DNA of 64,000 bases from Pseudomonas sp. KNUC1026 (GCF_021650705.1 NZ_CP087138.1:1922001-1986000); one strand, 5' to 3'; shown: positions 41,600 to 51,136, counted from the first letter of the stretch. The notes: a model not told the origin generated them from the sequence alone. Program-made: numbers and translations.

Positions 41600-42786
41600 C
41601 GTAGGCCTCCAGCGCGGCGCGAATCACCTGCATGGCCGCTTCGAAGGCTTCCGGCTCGCGGGCCAGGGCCAGGCGGACGTAACCGCTGCCTTGCTCCGGA
41701 GCGCTCCAGTAGAAGAACCGCCCCGGCAGCACGTACGCCTGGTGTTGCAGCAGGTAGCCTTGCAAGCGGTCACCGCACAGGCCCTCTTTGCGGATGCGGA
41801 ACCAGGCCACGCTGGTTTCCACGGCGGGCTCCACATAACTCAGCAGAGTGCCGTCCAGATACTGGCGGGCGATGCGCCGGTTGGTATCGAGCACATCGCG
41901 CACCGAGGCGAAGCCATCGGCGGCGCTGTCGTTGATGTACTCGGTCACCAGTTGCAGCACGAACGGCGAAACGTTGAGCAGCACGCTGGTGACGATGCTG
42001 TAGATCTCGGCATTGAGCTCAGGGCTGCTCATCAGCGTTGCGCATTTGGTGTCCTGCAATGGCCACGTTTTGCCGGTGTCTTCCATCACCAGGTACTCGG
42101 TGCCCATGGCGTCGAGCAGGGCGTAGGCGTCCACACGGGTGCGGCCGCTGGTCTTGAGAAACGCCGCGAAGCAGAAGTCGAGGATCAGGAGCTTGCCGGT
42201 GATCCCGGCAGTAGCGTGCCACTTCAATGAAGCTCTCGTGGCCATCGGCGAACATCGAACTGCCGGTGGGGTTGTTGGGGTCGACCAGAAACACCGCGTC
42301 CACTTCGGCAGCGTGAGCCTGAAGCAGTCGGTAAACCTGGGTAGGGTCGGCAAGGATCGCTTCGGGCAGGGGCGCCATGGGCACCTGCATGTGCGCCAGC
42401 AGGTCGTGCAGGTTGTCGAAACACGGCTCGATCAGGCCCACGCGCAGGTTATGTTTGCGCAGGTAAGTGGCGGTGATGTGCATGGCCACGGAGGCTGCGT
42501 ACACCAGGTAGATCTCGTCGCTGCGCTTGAGTGCGTGATGCTGGCCATGGAAGCGATAGAACGCCTGGATGAAGGCCTGCTCGCTCTGGTATTGCGTCTG
42601 GCTCTGCGCGCGTTCCCACAGCTGCGGGAGGTTGGCCACGATGCGCGCCTGGCTGGGGCTCTGGCGTTGGTGAGTGTGCGCGTCGGCGAGGTTATGGCGG
42701 GTCTTGAGCGCGTGGATCTCATGCTGGGTGATGTCATGCGCGGCCGGCGCTTGGGAGGGTTTGGCCAGTGGGGTGGAAAGGTGCAT
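41592..42786 (-). pseudogene. rohP: PLP-dependent L-arginine oxidase/hydroxylase (RohP/MppP-like), frameshifted
   Basis: About 398 residues if intact, fold-type I PLP enzyme. Blocks typical of the MppP/Ind4/RohP arginine oxidases are seen: VYAASVAMHITATYL, LIEPCFDNLHDLLAHM, VDPNNPTGS, LILDFCFAAF, and the PLP Lys in MEDTGKTWPL. These enzymes use O2 to make 4-hydroxy-2-ketoarginine. The frame breaks at the CCC/GGG run 42204-42206; deleting one G rejoins EVARYCR to ITGKLLILDF. ATG 42786 is followed by MHLSTPLAKPSQ with AAGGA upstream. It is first in the operon, 76 bp downstream of a lux-box-like palindrome. Confidence 0.78.
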
Positions 42787-42861
42787 GGTGAACGGGTTCC
42801 TTTGATGGGTTGAGCGTTTCGAACGCCCGGCCATCATTGGTTTTTCAGCCTGTGCCGGTAA

Positions 42862-42877
42862 CTGTACCTAGGTGCAG
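42862..42877 (-). promoter_or_regulatory. lux-box-like palindrome before rohP-like gene
   Basis: CTGTACCTAGGTGCAG is a 16-bp near-perfect palindrome (one mismatch) with the CT-N12-AG arrangement of LuxR-type operators. It lies between the LuxR gene and the operon it probably controls, 76-91 bp before the rohP-like start. Confidence 0.65.
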
Positions 42878-42918
42878 GCGACCGCCACGCAAGCAACCCG
42901 TCAGCTAGGCAGGCTGGC

Positions 42919-43611
42919 TCAGGCCAGGCCCAGCCGGGTGGCCTCGAAGACCGCCTGTTTGGCCGTGTGCACGTCGAGCTTGCGCACGATATTGGCCATG
43001 TGAAATTTTACCGTGCGCTCGCTGATGTCGCAGATGCAGCTGATCTCGCTGTAGGACTTGCCCATGACTACCCAGCCGAGGATCGAGTGCTCGCGTGGCG
43101 TCAGCGGCTGTTCCAGGGGCGATGCCACAGCGCCGCAGTTCATGTGGCTGTGAAAGGCGACCAGCGCCATCTGCAATGCGCCTTTGCAGCGCTGGATCTG
43201 CCGCTCGAAGCCGGGGTCACGCTCACGATTGAACAGGCTAAGCAACCCCATGCGCTGGCGCGGGTCGTGCACCACGAAGGTGTAACCTTCGATCAGCCCG
43301 CATTCGGCCAGCAGGGATTGATAGAGCGTTGCCACGGCGCCCGGCTTGAGCGGTGGCGCTTCAGCCCAGGCGAACGGCGCCACGCTTTCTATGCCATGGG
43401 CGACCAGGGGGTCGACACGGTGCAAGCCGCGGGCGCGATATTCGCGCTGCCAGAGCATCGGAAAACTGGAGGTGAAGTGAGAGAGCCGCTCGGTGCGTTT
43501 GTCGACCGTGAAATAGGTAAGAGGGCTGGTGATGTCGAAAGGCAGGTGTTCGACCAACCCGGCCAAGTGGGGATCCTGGCCCGGCAAGGGCAGCGGCGCA
43601 GTGGTGGTCAT
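42919..43611 (-). CDS. LuxR-family autoinducer-binding regulator (solo)
   Basis: A 230-residue quorum-sensing-type regulator. The N-terminal ligand domain keeps Trp and Tyr in MLWQREYRARG, the Asp-Pro of RVDPLV and Trp in FAWAE, which are residues that contact acyl-homoserine lactones. The C-terminal HTH is LTPREHSILGWVVMGKSYSEISCICDISERTVKFHM. No luxI-like synthase is in the window. It is placed directly upstream of the roh-like operon. ATG 43611 (MTTTAPLPLP) is preferred to upstream ATGs that lack conservation. Confidence 0.87.
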   Translation of the reverse strand: MTTTAPLPLPGQDPHLAGLVEHLPFDITSPLTYFTVDKRTERLSHFTSSFPMLWQREYRARGLHRVDPLVAHGIESVAPFAWAEAPPLKPGAVATLYQSLLAECGLIEGYTFVVHDPRQRMGLLSLFNRERDPGFERQIQRCKGALQMALVAFHSHMNCGAVASPLEQPLTPREHSILGWVVMGKSYSEISCICDISERTVKFHMANIVRKLDVHTAKQAVFEATRLGLA

Positions 43612-43779
43612 GAGCGATCTCGGCGTTATGCCATCTGGCTTGCCGGTACCGGAAAAGGCCGCGGTCTTGGGGTGGGGCGGCTGGCAGCCATTGCGGTGCG
43701 CCATCCTTTTCTGGTTGCATGTGCAACGAGTCTGCATTATCCCTATTGCATATCGCAAGGCCAGCCAGGAGTTTCACCC

Positions 43780-44802
43780 ATGGGCCGTCATCCGTCGGAA
43801 TCTGCTATCAGCACTGCTATGGCGGCACGCGCCTGCATCCAGCATATTCAGCGAAGCGGCTGGGCTTGCGAGGCGCCTTTGCCTTGCCTGGCCGGCCTGG
43901 TGGATCAGTTGCGCAAGGCGCCCTCTACCCGGGATCATCTGTGGGTGCTCGACGACCGAGCGGACTGGGCAACGCCAGGCCACGGTGTTCGCATTGCCGA
44001 GCTCGCCCGGCAATGCCTTGACGCCCCGCGGCCGTGGTTGCATCTCACGCGAGGCATGAGCCGCAGCCGGTTGGCGGCACTGGCGGCCCCCTCGAATGCT
44101 CGCGGCATCATCCTGAACGACATCGCACGCCACAGTGACGCGCTCGCCCGCCATTTGCCCGCGTGGTCATCCACCGACCTGCACTGCACGCCGTTCGACC
44201 CGGCGTGTGGAGAGGAGGCGAAGGCGATACTGGCTGGCGCCCTGGATGAGTTGTATGTGCAGGGCGCCACCGGTGTTATCTACATGGACTTGCAGGATGG
44301 CCCTGGCGAAGGGTTGGCGTGCGACCGCTCGGACGCGTACCGGGGCATGTACCGCATTTACGACGTGATCGACCTGCCACCGGCCGTGCGCTTGCTGGGC
44401 AGCGGGCCGATGCTGCGAGAGGTGCGCGCAGCGGCCGACCGGTTGCTCGCTGACTGGGGCATCATCGCCCAGGTGTGGAGCTGCCCCAGCTACACCCGGC
44501 TCGCGCGGGATGCCGCAGCCTGCGCGGCCAGCCAGGCACCGGAGCCTTGCCACTTGCACGCCTGCCTTGGCTCAGCCGCAGCGCCGGTGGTCGCGGTGAC
44601 GGCCTACGCCGAATACGTTGCAGCGCAATTGAAGCCGCACCTGGCCGCCCCTTTCATCGCCCTGGGTTCAGACAGCCTGGGGCCAGGGCAGCCCTTGAAC
44701 CGAGACTGGATCGTGGTCGCTGCGTTGCAGACGCTGGTGCGCAATGGAACCTTGTACCCGGAAGTGCTTCGCCAGGCCTGGAGCTGCTATCAGTTGGCCT
44801 GA
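43780..44802 (+). CDS. Orphan E1/transketolase-like protein lacking the ThDP pyrophosphate domain
   Basis: 340 residues. The middle and C-terminal parts resemble the last half of pyruvate dehydrogenase E1 (AceE): YRGMYRIYDV, then VRLLGSGPMLREVRAAADRL, WGIIAQVWSCPSYTRLARDA, and PFIALGSDSLGPGQPLNRDW. The N-terminal pyrophosphate-binding domain of AceE is absent, so it cannot act alone as a standard E1. GGAG lies 9 bp before ATG 43780. It is divergent from the LuxR gene across a 168-bp region with the palindrome TTGCATGTGCAA (43715-43726). The role is unknown; RohR releases pyruvate, which makes a link conceivable. Confidence 0.65.
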   Translation: MGRHPSESAISTAMAARACIQHIQRSGWACEAPLPCLAGLVDQLRKAPSTRDHLWVLDDRADWATPGHGVRIAELARQCLDAPRPWLHLTRGMSRSRLAALAAPSNARGIILNDIARHSDALARHLPAWSSTDLHCTPFDPACGEEAKAILAGALDELYVQGATGVIYMDLQDGPGEGLACDRSDAYRGMYRIYDVIDLPPAVRLLGSGPMLREVRAAADRLLADWGIIAQVWSCPSYTRLARDAAACAASQAPEPCHLHACLGSAAAPVVAVTAYAEYVAAQLKPHLAAPFIALGSDSLGPGQPLNRDWIVVAALQTLVRNGTLYPEVLRQAWSCYQLA

Positions 44803-45251
44803 CCCGCCTTGCGGCTGCGCACGGCGTTGGCGCTGGCTCGTTGCAGCGCCTGTGTGAAGAGCGCTCGCTGGTCAACGTCGAACTCGACCAGGAACAGGTC
44901 TTGTACCGCCTGTTCGTAGATGGCCCACATGCGCTTGCGCAGGGCGCGGCCGCTGTCGGTGATACGGACAATCGACCCTCGCCCGTCTTCGCTGGTTTTT
45001 TCGCGGGTGACCAGTTGTTCTTTTTCCAGGCGGTCGACCAAGCGCGTGAGGTTGTAGCGCTCGATCGCCATTGCGTCGGCCAGCGCGTGCATGCGCCGGG
45101 CGCCATCCTCACCACTTTCGATGCCCCAGAGCGCGTCGTACCAGGCGTAAGGCGGCAGCTTTTCTTCGGCCAGGCGCCGTTCGATCTCGCGGATCAGGCA
45201 GCGGTGCGCGCGAATGAAGTTGTACCAAAGGTCGGGCGTGGCGGCGACCAT
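44790..45251 (-). CDS. MarR-family transcriptional regulator
   Basis: A 153-residue winged-HTH protein. The recognition-helix region is MHALADAMAIERYNLTRLVDRLEKEQLV and the wing EKTSEDGRGSIVRITDSGRAL. GGAGACTTC precedes ATG 45251. It overlaps the convergent E1-like gene by 13 bp. Its target is not evident. Confidence 0.87.
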   Translation of the reverse strand: MVAATPDLWYNFIRAHRCLIREIERRLAEEKLPPYAWYDALWGIESGEDGARRMHALADAMAIERYNLTRLVDRLEKEQLVTREKTSEDGRGSIVRITDSGRALRKRMWAIYEQAVQDLFLVEFDVDQRALFTQALQRASANAVRSRKAGQAN

Positions 45252-45348
45252 GAAGTCTCCAGTGTCTGGGCGGGCGCTGTGGAGGAGCGATCATAGCCCC
45301 ATTCGCGCCAGATTCAATTACAACGTCAGCGCGGCTGGGGCAGGGCAT

Positions 45349-46491
45349 TCAGGGCAACGGCACGCCTTTGGGCCAGAGCAGCCAGAGGCGGCCGGCCTGC
45401 TTCATGTTGCCTGCCAACTGGCCAGCGGCATCTCCAGTGCCCCAGAACAGGTCGGCACGCACTTCGCCGGCGATGGCGCCACCGGTGTCCTGGGCTGCCA
45501 CCGGGCGCGTCACCGCGGCGCCGTCGGGGCGGGTGGTGTCCAGCCACATCAGGCTGCCCAGCGGGATGACCTTGCGGTCGATCGCCACGCTGTAGCCGGC
45601 AGTCAGCGGCACATTGAGCGACCCGCGCGGGCCTTCGGGGCTGTCTGGCCGGGCGTTGAAGAAGACATAGCTGGGGTTGCTGTCGAGCAGTTCATCGACG
45701 CGGCCCGGGTTGGCCTGGGCCCAGTCGCGGATGCGGCCCATGCTCACTTCGTCCTTGGGCACCAGGCCCTGCTCGACCAGCCAGCGGCCAACGGGCTTGT
45801 AGGGGTAGCCGTTCTGGTCGGCGTAGCCGATGCGGAGCTGCTGGCCATTTTCCAGATGAATGCGCCCCGAGCCCTGGATCTGCAGAAATTGCAGGTCCAT
45901 CGGGTTGGTCAGCCAGGCCAGCACGGGAGCCTTGCTGCCCTTCGTGCGCAAGGTGGCGGCATCGTCGTAGGGGCGCAGCACCTGGCCATCGAGCCGCCCG
46001 CGCAGGCGCTTGCCCTTGAGTTCGGGGTAGACGCTGTCGAGCGCCACGGTGATCAGGTCGCTGGGTATCCCATACACCGGCACGTTGTGCTGGGCGTCTG
46101 CCTTGAGGCTTCCCGGATAGACCGGTTCGTAGTAGCCAGTGATCAGCCCTTTGGGGCCGGAGGCCGAACGCAGGCTGTAGACCTGAAGCTGGTTTTCGAG
46201 AAAGCGCCGAACCGAGGCGGCATCACCAGGCACCTTCGCCGCTTCGGTACAGACCGGGCTCCAGACCGGGTCGCGTGCCAGGCGGGTACAGGCCGAGCGC
46301 CAGGCGGTGTAACCGGCCAGCAGGTCGGTGTCGCTGCTGGCGGGCAGGTCACTCCAATTGGCTTTGGTGTAGGTGGCGACCGGTTCGGCCTCTTTGGGCG
46401 GCTCGTTCTTGTTGCAGCCGGTCAGCGCGGCGAGCGAGATGACCAGGGCTGCGGGCAGGGCGCGCCAGGGGCGGGGAGTGAGAAACGACAC
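45349..46491 (-). CDS. mltA: Membrane-bound lytic murein transglycosylase A
   Basis: A 380-residue lipoprotein. The lipobox SLAALTGC puts the lipidated Cys at residue 26. The MltA barrel domain and the C-terminal 3D domain (AAQDTGGAIAGEVRADLFWG, with the catalytic Asp) are clear. It cleaves peptidoglycan to 1,6-anhydro-muropeptides at the outer membrane. The start is GTG 46491 with GGAG 12 bp upstream. Followed by a short convergent gap to the MarR gene. Confidence 0.93.
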   Translation of the reverse strand: MSFLTPRPWRALPAALVISLAALTGCNKNEPPKEAEPVATYTKANWSDLPASSDTDLLAGYTAWRSACTRLARDPVWSPVCTEAAKVPGDAASVRRFLENQLQVYSLRSASGPKGLITGYYEPVYPGSLKADAQHNVPVYGIPSDLITVALDSVYPELKGKRLRGRLDGQVLRPYDDAATLRTKGSKAPVLAWLTNPMDLQFLQIQGSGRIHLENGQQLRIGYADQNGYPYKPVGRWLVEQGLVPKDEVSMGRIRDWAQANPGRVDELLDSNPSYVFFNARPDSPEGPRGSLNVPLTAGYSVAIDRKVIPLGSLMWLDTTRPDGAAVTRPVAAQDTGGAIAGEVRADLFWGTGDAAGQLAGNMKQAGRLWLLWPKGVPLP

Positions 46492-46572
46492 GGCGGGCAG
46501 GCTCCAGAGCGGGCAAAGTTCGCTAGCTTGGGCAAAGGGGCGCGCCAGGTCAAATAAGCTTGGGGGCGTGTG

Positions 46573-48111
46573 TTACCCGCGCCACCCATCGCGCCCCTGC
46601 GCCTTGGCGATGTACAACTGCTCGTCGGCGATCCTGAGCAACGCTTCAGCACCCAGCGGCGCGGAAGGCAGGCGCGCGGCAATGCCGGCGCTGGCGGTCA
46701 CGCGGGCATGGGGGCTGCTTTGGTGAGGGATATCGAGGTTACGGACTGCGGCGAGGACTGCCTGGGCGACCTGCGCCGCCCCGCGTGCATCCGTATTGGG
46801 CAGCAGCACCGTGAATTCCTCGCCACCATACCGCACTGCCAGATCTGTGGGCCGTTGCAAGGCACCGGCGATGGCCTCCGCCACCCGCCGCAAGCACTCA
46901 TCCCCGGCCGCATGGCCGTACTGGTCATTGAAGCGTTTGAAGTAGTCCACATCCAGCATCACCAAGGCCAACGGCGCCTGTTGGCGGCCAGCCCGGGCGA
47001 TCTCGGCGGCCAGCTCTGCGTCCAGCCGGCGGCGGTTGCCCAGCCCTGTGAGGCTGTCGGTGAGCGCCATCTCGCGCACCCGCTGGTGCGCCAGGCGCAA
47101 TTGCTGGTCGATCGCCACGCGCTGGCGGATCTGCCCCAGCACGATCAGCCCGAATCCGGACAGGCAAGCGACCATCACCGCCAGCACCAGCCCGGTCTTG
47201 ACCAGGTCGCGCCACCACGGCCCCACATAGGAATCTCGCGACAGCCCCGCTTCGACCACCAGCGGATAGCTGCCGAGCGCGCGATAGCCGTAGAGCCGCG
47301 TGGTGCCGTCAACCACAGCCTTGACCTCGGCCACGCCCTCGCTGGACTGCGGCAGATAGCGCTTGAAAATCTCGCTCTGGGTAAGGCTGGTGCCGATCAC
47401 ATCCTGATTGAACGGCCGGCGAACCAGGATGGTGCCGTCGCGCAGCGCCAGCACCAGTGCGCCGCGGTCGTCGATGCGAAAATCGCCGTAGTAGTCGACG
47501 AAGTAACTTACCCGGATGGTGCCCAGCAACACGCCAGCGAAAGAGCCGTCGGGGTTGTTGAGCCGCCGCGACACCGGAATGATCATTTCCTGGGTCGAGC
47601 GGCTGCTCACCACAGCGCCGATGCGCACACGGCGGTCGCTGTGGGTGCGGTGGTATTCGAAATAGTCGCGGTCGGCGTTGTTGGCGCCGTCTGGCACGCC
47701 GTCCTTGTCGGTCACCACCCAGCGGCCGTTGGCGTCGTAGAGGAACAACCCGTGCAGGTGGGGGATGATCTGTGCTTGCTGCTTCATCAAGGTGTGGATG
47801 CGCGCAACGTCCAGGTGATCGAGGCCGTCGCCTTCGACCCGCTCGCGCAGTGCATCGGTGAGTACATCGACCTGGCGAATGGCGTCTTCGGCATGCTGGG
47901 CGGTAGCGCGGGCCAGGTTGATGACCGAGTCACGGGCGCCCGCATAAGCCTGCTGGTAATCGCGCCAGGCGCGCCAACCTTCTACACCAATGAAGGTGGC
48001 CAGCACCAGCAACATGAAAATCAGGGAGAGGCGAACGATACGTGTGCCACTGGTGTGCGGCACCGCGTTTGTAGCGGCGAGCAAGGCGGAGGGCCCGTTG
48101 CGTCCTGGCAT
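46573..48111 (-). CDS. Diguanylate cyclase with periplasmic Cache sensor
   Basis: A 512-residue inner-membrane enzyme: TM1 about 25-45, a dCache/CHASE-like periplasmic region (FLYDANGRWVVTDKDG, DRDYFEYHRTH), TM2 about 300-320, then a GGDEF domain with active-site YGGEEF. The inhibitory I-site RPTD precedes GGEEF by five residues, so product inhibition by c-di-GMP is expected. ATG 48111 (MPGRNGPSALL) is used; the longer frame is unsupported. Confidence 0.92.
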   Translation of the reverse strand: MPGRNGPSALLAATNAVPHTSGTRIVRLSLIFMLLVLATFIGVEGWRAWRDYQQAYAGARDSVINLARATAQHAEDAIRQVDVLTDALRERVEGDGLDHLDVARIHTLMKQQAQIIPHLHGLFLYDANGRWVVTDKDGVPDGANNADRDYFEYHRTHSDRRVRIGAVVSSRSTQEMIIPVSRRLNNPDGSFAGVLLGTIRVSYFVDYYGDFRIDDRGALVLALRDGTILVRRPFNQDVIGTSLTQSEIFKRYLPQSSEGVAEVKAVVDGTTRLYGYRALGSYPLVVEAGLSRDSYVGPWWRDLVKTGLVLAVMVACLSGFGLIVLGQIRQRVAIDQQLRLAHQRVREMALTDSLTGLGNRRRLDAELAAEIARAGRQQAPLALVMLDVDYFKRFNDQYGHAAGDECLRRVAEAIAGALQRPTDLAVRYGGEEFTVLLPNTDARGAAQVAQAVLAAVRNLDIPHQSSPHARVTASAGIAARLPSAPLGAEALLRIADEQLYIAKAQGRDGWRG

Positions 48112-48247
48112 GTGGGTCTCGAAACAATACGGCGGGGGCCTGCGGTTGCACGCAGGCCTGTACCGGGGCACCCGCCCCGTGGGCGGCGATTGTAACGGGC
48201 TATTGCATGATTTGACTACGGGCAGGCATTGCGGTACCCGCCCGGAG

Positions 48248-48460
48248 CTACTCGTTGCGTTTCACCACCAGGCGCCAGCGGATCGACAGCGGTGAGCTGT
48301 GAACATGGTGGCCGCGCGGCGGCAGTTCATGGCCACGTATCACCGTGGCCTCCTGGTTGCAATGTTCGCATCGGTAGATGCCGGAAGCCGGTGCCTTTTC
48401 ACCGGGTTCGTAGGGTTCCCAGGCGTCTCCGGCCTGAAGATTCGCAGTGAAGGGTGCCAT
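48248..48460 (-). CDS. Small zinc-ribbon-like protein
   Basis: 70 residues. A YRCEHCNQEATVIRGHELPPRGHH stretch provides two Cys and three His for a metal site. Similar Pseudomonas proteins carry the vague name 'protein L'. Start ATG 48460 opens MAPFTANLQAGDAWEPYEPG. No function known. Confidence 0.65.
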   Translation of the reverse strand: MAPFTANLQAGDAWEPYEPGEKAPASGIYRCEHCNQEATVIRGHELPPRGHHVHSSPLSIRWRLVVKRNE

Positions 48461-48553
48461 GGCGGTGTCCTCTCGCTCAGGGTGTCCTTCAAGGTATAGC
48501 GCGCAAGGGATCCCATTTCCGGGCATTTCGTCGGAAGGGTTGCCTGGGCCACT

Positions 48554-49879
48554 TCAGCCGAGCGAGGCGGCTTGCTGAAGATTCAGCGCTCGGGTTTCCG
48601 GCGCCAGTGCCCAGCTCACGCCCAGGCCGACGAAGGTCACCAGCGCCGCGATGTACATGGTGTGTTCGATGCCAAGGGTGTCGAGCGAGAGCGGCACCAG
48701 CCAGGTGCCGACTGCCGCGCCCACCCGCGACAGCGACGTACCGACGCCCACCGCCTGGGCGCGGATTTCGGTCGGAAAAATTTCATTGGGGTAGACCAGC
48801 TGCAGCACCTGGGCACCGCCGATGAACAGCGCGTATGCGCCGAACAGCACAAGGATTACCGGGGCGGGGGCATTGTGCAGCATGCCGAGCGCCAACAGCG
48901 CCAGGCCCGACCAGAGAAAGCTGTGGATCAGCGTGCTGCGCCGGCCGAGGCCATTGAGCAGGCGGGTGGCAAGGACACAGCCGACCACGAAGAGCAGGGT
49001 AATTGCCACCGACCCCAGCGAGGCAATGCTGCCTTCCAGGTTCAACGCTTTGAGCACCTGCGGCGCGAAGGCATAAACGGCGAATACCGGGATCACCGAG
49101 CAGGTCCAGAAAAGGGTGACGAACAACATGCGCTTGCCATAACCGCTGTGCAGCAGGCTCACCCAGGAAGCCCGCCGGGCCTGGGGCTCTTCGGGCAGGT
49201 TGGCGCAAGAGAAGCCGGCACCGTAAACCTTGGCAATGACTGCGTCCGCTTCACTGCGGCGGCCATGCTTGAGCAACCAGCGAGCAGACTCCGGCGTGCC
49301 CAGGCGGATCATCAGCAGCAGCGTGCCAATCAGCGCAGCGCTGGCCAGCACCAGCCGCCAGGCGCCTGGCCCTGCGTAGTGAAGCAACAGCTCGCCCACC
49401 AGATAGGCGAAGGCGGCGCCGGCGAACCAGGCGATGGTCAATGTCGCCAGGCGAGGGCCGCGGTGCCTGCGCGGCAGGAACTCCACCAGCAGCGCGGTGG
49501 CCACCGGGTATTCGATACCGATGGCCACCCCCAGGAGCAGGCGGCACAAGAAAATCGCTTCCCCGGAAGGTGCCCAGAGTTGAGCCAGCGAGCACAGCAC
49601 GAACATCACCGGCCCGACGAAGAAGATTCGCTTACGCCCGAAGCGATCGGTCAGCCAGCCTCCGACGAATCCACCGAAGAAAATGCCGATCAGTGCAGAC
49701 GCGGCGATCAGGCCTTGCCAGAAGCTGCTCAGGCTCAAGGCAGCTGTCATCTGCAGCATGGCCACGCCGATGATGCTGAGCACATAGCCGTCGACGAAGG
49801 AGCCACCGCCGCTTCTCACGGTCAGCCATTGATGAAAACCATTGAGCGGCGCGTCTTCGAGGGATGGATTGTTATTCAT
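48554..49879 (-). CDS. MFS transporter, sugar/aromatic-acid porter type
   Basis: A 441-residue protein with 12 TM segments. The motif DRFGRKRIFF lies between TM2 and TM3, PESARWLLKHGR in the central loop region, and FPTEIRAQAVGVGTSLSR near TM10. These are the marks of the sugar porter/SV2-like MFS families. CCGGAGATAAC precedes ATG 49879; an in-frame extension to 50134 lacks conserved sequence. The substrate cannot be assigned. Confidence 0.87.
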   Translation of the reverse strand: MNNNPSLEDAPLNGFHQWLTVRSGGGSFVDGYVLSIIGVAMLQMTAALSLSSFWQGLIAASALIGIFFGGFVGGWLTDRFGRKRIFFVGPVMFVLCSLAQLWAPSGEAIFLCRLLLGVAIGIEYPVATALLVEFLPRRHRGPRLATLTIAWFAGAAFAYLVGELLLHYAGPGAWRLVLASAALIGTLLLMIRLGTPESARWLLKHGRRSEADAVIAKVYGAGFSCANLPEEPQARRASWVSLLHSGYGKRMLFVTLFWTCSVIPVFAVYAFAPQVLKALNLEGSIASLGSVAITLLFVVGCVLATRLLNGLGRRSTLIHSFLWSGLALLALGMLHNAPAPVILVLFGAYALFIGGAQVLQLVYPNEIFPTEIRAQAVGVGTSLSRVGAAVGTWLVPLSLDTLGIEHTMYIAALVTFVGLGVSWALAPETRALNLQQAASLG

Positions 49880-50193
49880 GTTATCTCCGGAGGGGGATCG
49901 GCTGGCCTGTGCAGCGGGCTCTGCCGTGGGCACAGCGGGGCGCGTCGGTCGCGAAAGGGCCGCGGCGGGCATGATCCGAAAGGGTGGTGGAGCTGGCCGT
50001 GCGGGAAAAGTCTGCATAGCGCCAAAGGGCCTGTCCAGAGCGCCTGCGGCAGGATGTCGCGGTAAAGCGAGGGTGGGTCGCTGACAAGCGAGGGTGGATG
50101 CCAGGGCCGCTTCAAGCGCAGGATTGACCGACAAGGTGCAGGCTGTGTAGGAAAAGGGCCTGCATTTATTCCAACCTCCGGACGGAGCTTCGC
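49880..50193. other. Divergent promoter region
   Basis: About 314 bp between the MFS gene and the ornithine-cyclodeaminase-like gene. It is open in one minus frame but that frame shows no conserved pattern. I see no clear operator. Confidence 0.4.
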
Positions 50194-51136
50194 ATGGCCC
50201 CTAACAATGCTCAGATTCAGGTTTACGACGCTCACGGTACTGCGCAACTGCTCGATTACCCCTCACTGGTCGACGCGATTGCGGTGGCGGCGGCCGAGCT
50301 GGAGCGTGGGGCCATTCCGAGCCCCGAGCGGATGGTCGTGCCGCTGGGGCAGGGCGGGGTGATGCTGAGCATGCCCGCTACCGCGGCGGACCTGGCCATC
50401 CACAAGCTGGTGAACGTACAGCCAGGCAATGCGGCACTGGGTTTGCCGACGATTCACGGCGCGGTGAGCCTGTGCGATGCGCGCACGGGCGAGATCAAAG
50501 CCGTGCTCGACGGCCCGGAAGTGACCGGCCGACGCACCGCTGCCGTAAGCCTGCTGGCCATCCGCACGCTGCTGCCTGCCGCGCCGCGCGAAGTACTCCT
50601 CTACGGCACCGGCGTGCAGGCTCGCCATCACGTTCAGGCCCTTGCGGCGCTGTACCCGCAAGCGAAGGTGTGGGTGCGCAGCCGTAGCCAGCAAAGCGCC
50701 GAGGCGTTCTGTCAGGCTTGCGCGCCCTGGCACTCGAACCTGGCCCCTTGCCCGCAAGTGCTGCCGCACGCCGTGGATGTGGTGATTACGTTGACCACCA
50801 GCCTTGAAACGATCTACTGACGAGCCGGCACAGGTGGGGCGATTGGTCATCGGCGTAGGGGCCTTCAAGCCGGAGATGGCCGAGCTGGGTGCGCAGGTGC
50901 TGGGTGGCAGCCAGTTAGTGGCCGATGAGCCTGCCGGGGCGCGGCACGAGGCCGGCGACCTGCTCCGTGCCGGCGTCGACTGGGGGCAGGTGAAATCCCT
51001 CGCGCAGGCACTGCGTGGGGAGCTGGATTTGGCGAAACCTGTGGCCTTCAAAAGCGTCGGCACTGGCGCCTGGGACCTTGCTGCGGGAAGGGTGGCCTGG
51101 CAGGCATCAAGCTTTGGTCAGGTGGCTAGTATTTAG
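50194..51136 (+). pseudogene. Delta1-pyrroline-2-carboxylate reductase / ornithine cyclodeaminase family, frameshifted
   Basis: About 313 residues if intact. The N-terminal substrate domain (MVVPLGQGGVMLSMPA, with Lys in AIHKLVNV) and Rossmann domain (VLLYGTGVQARHHVQAL) are intact; the frame ends at TGA 50818-50820 and resumes as DEPAQVGRLVIGVGAFKPEMAEL to TAG 51136. One extra T at 50816-50818 explains it. Such enzymes reduce cyclic ketimines to proline or pipecolate. It is divergent from the MFS gene. Confidence 0.8.

Noticed and set aside
49880..50134. N-terminal extension of the MFS transporter
   Set aside because: The extra 85 residues are Pro/Arg-rich without conservation, and the ATG at 49879 has a good ribosome-binding site.
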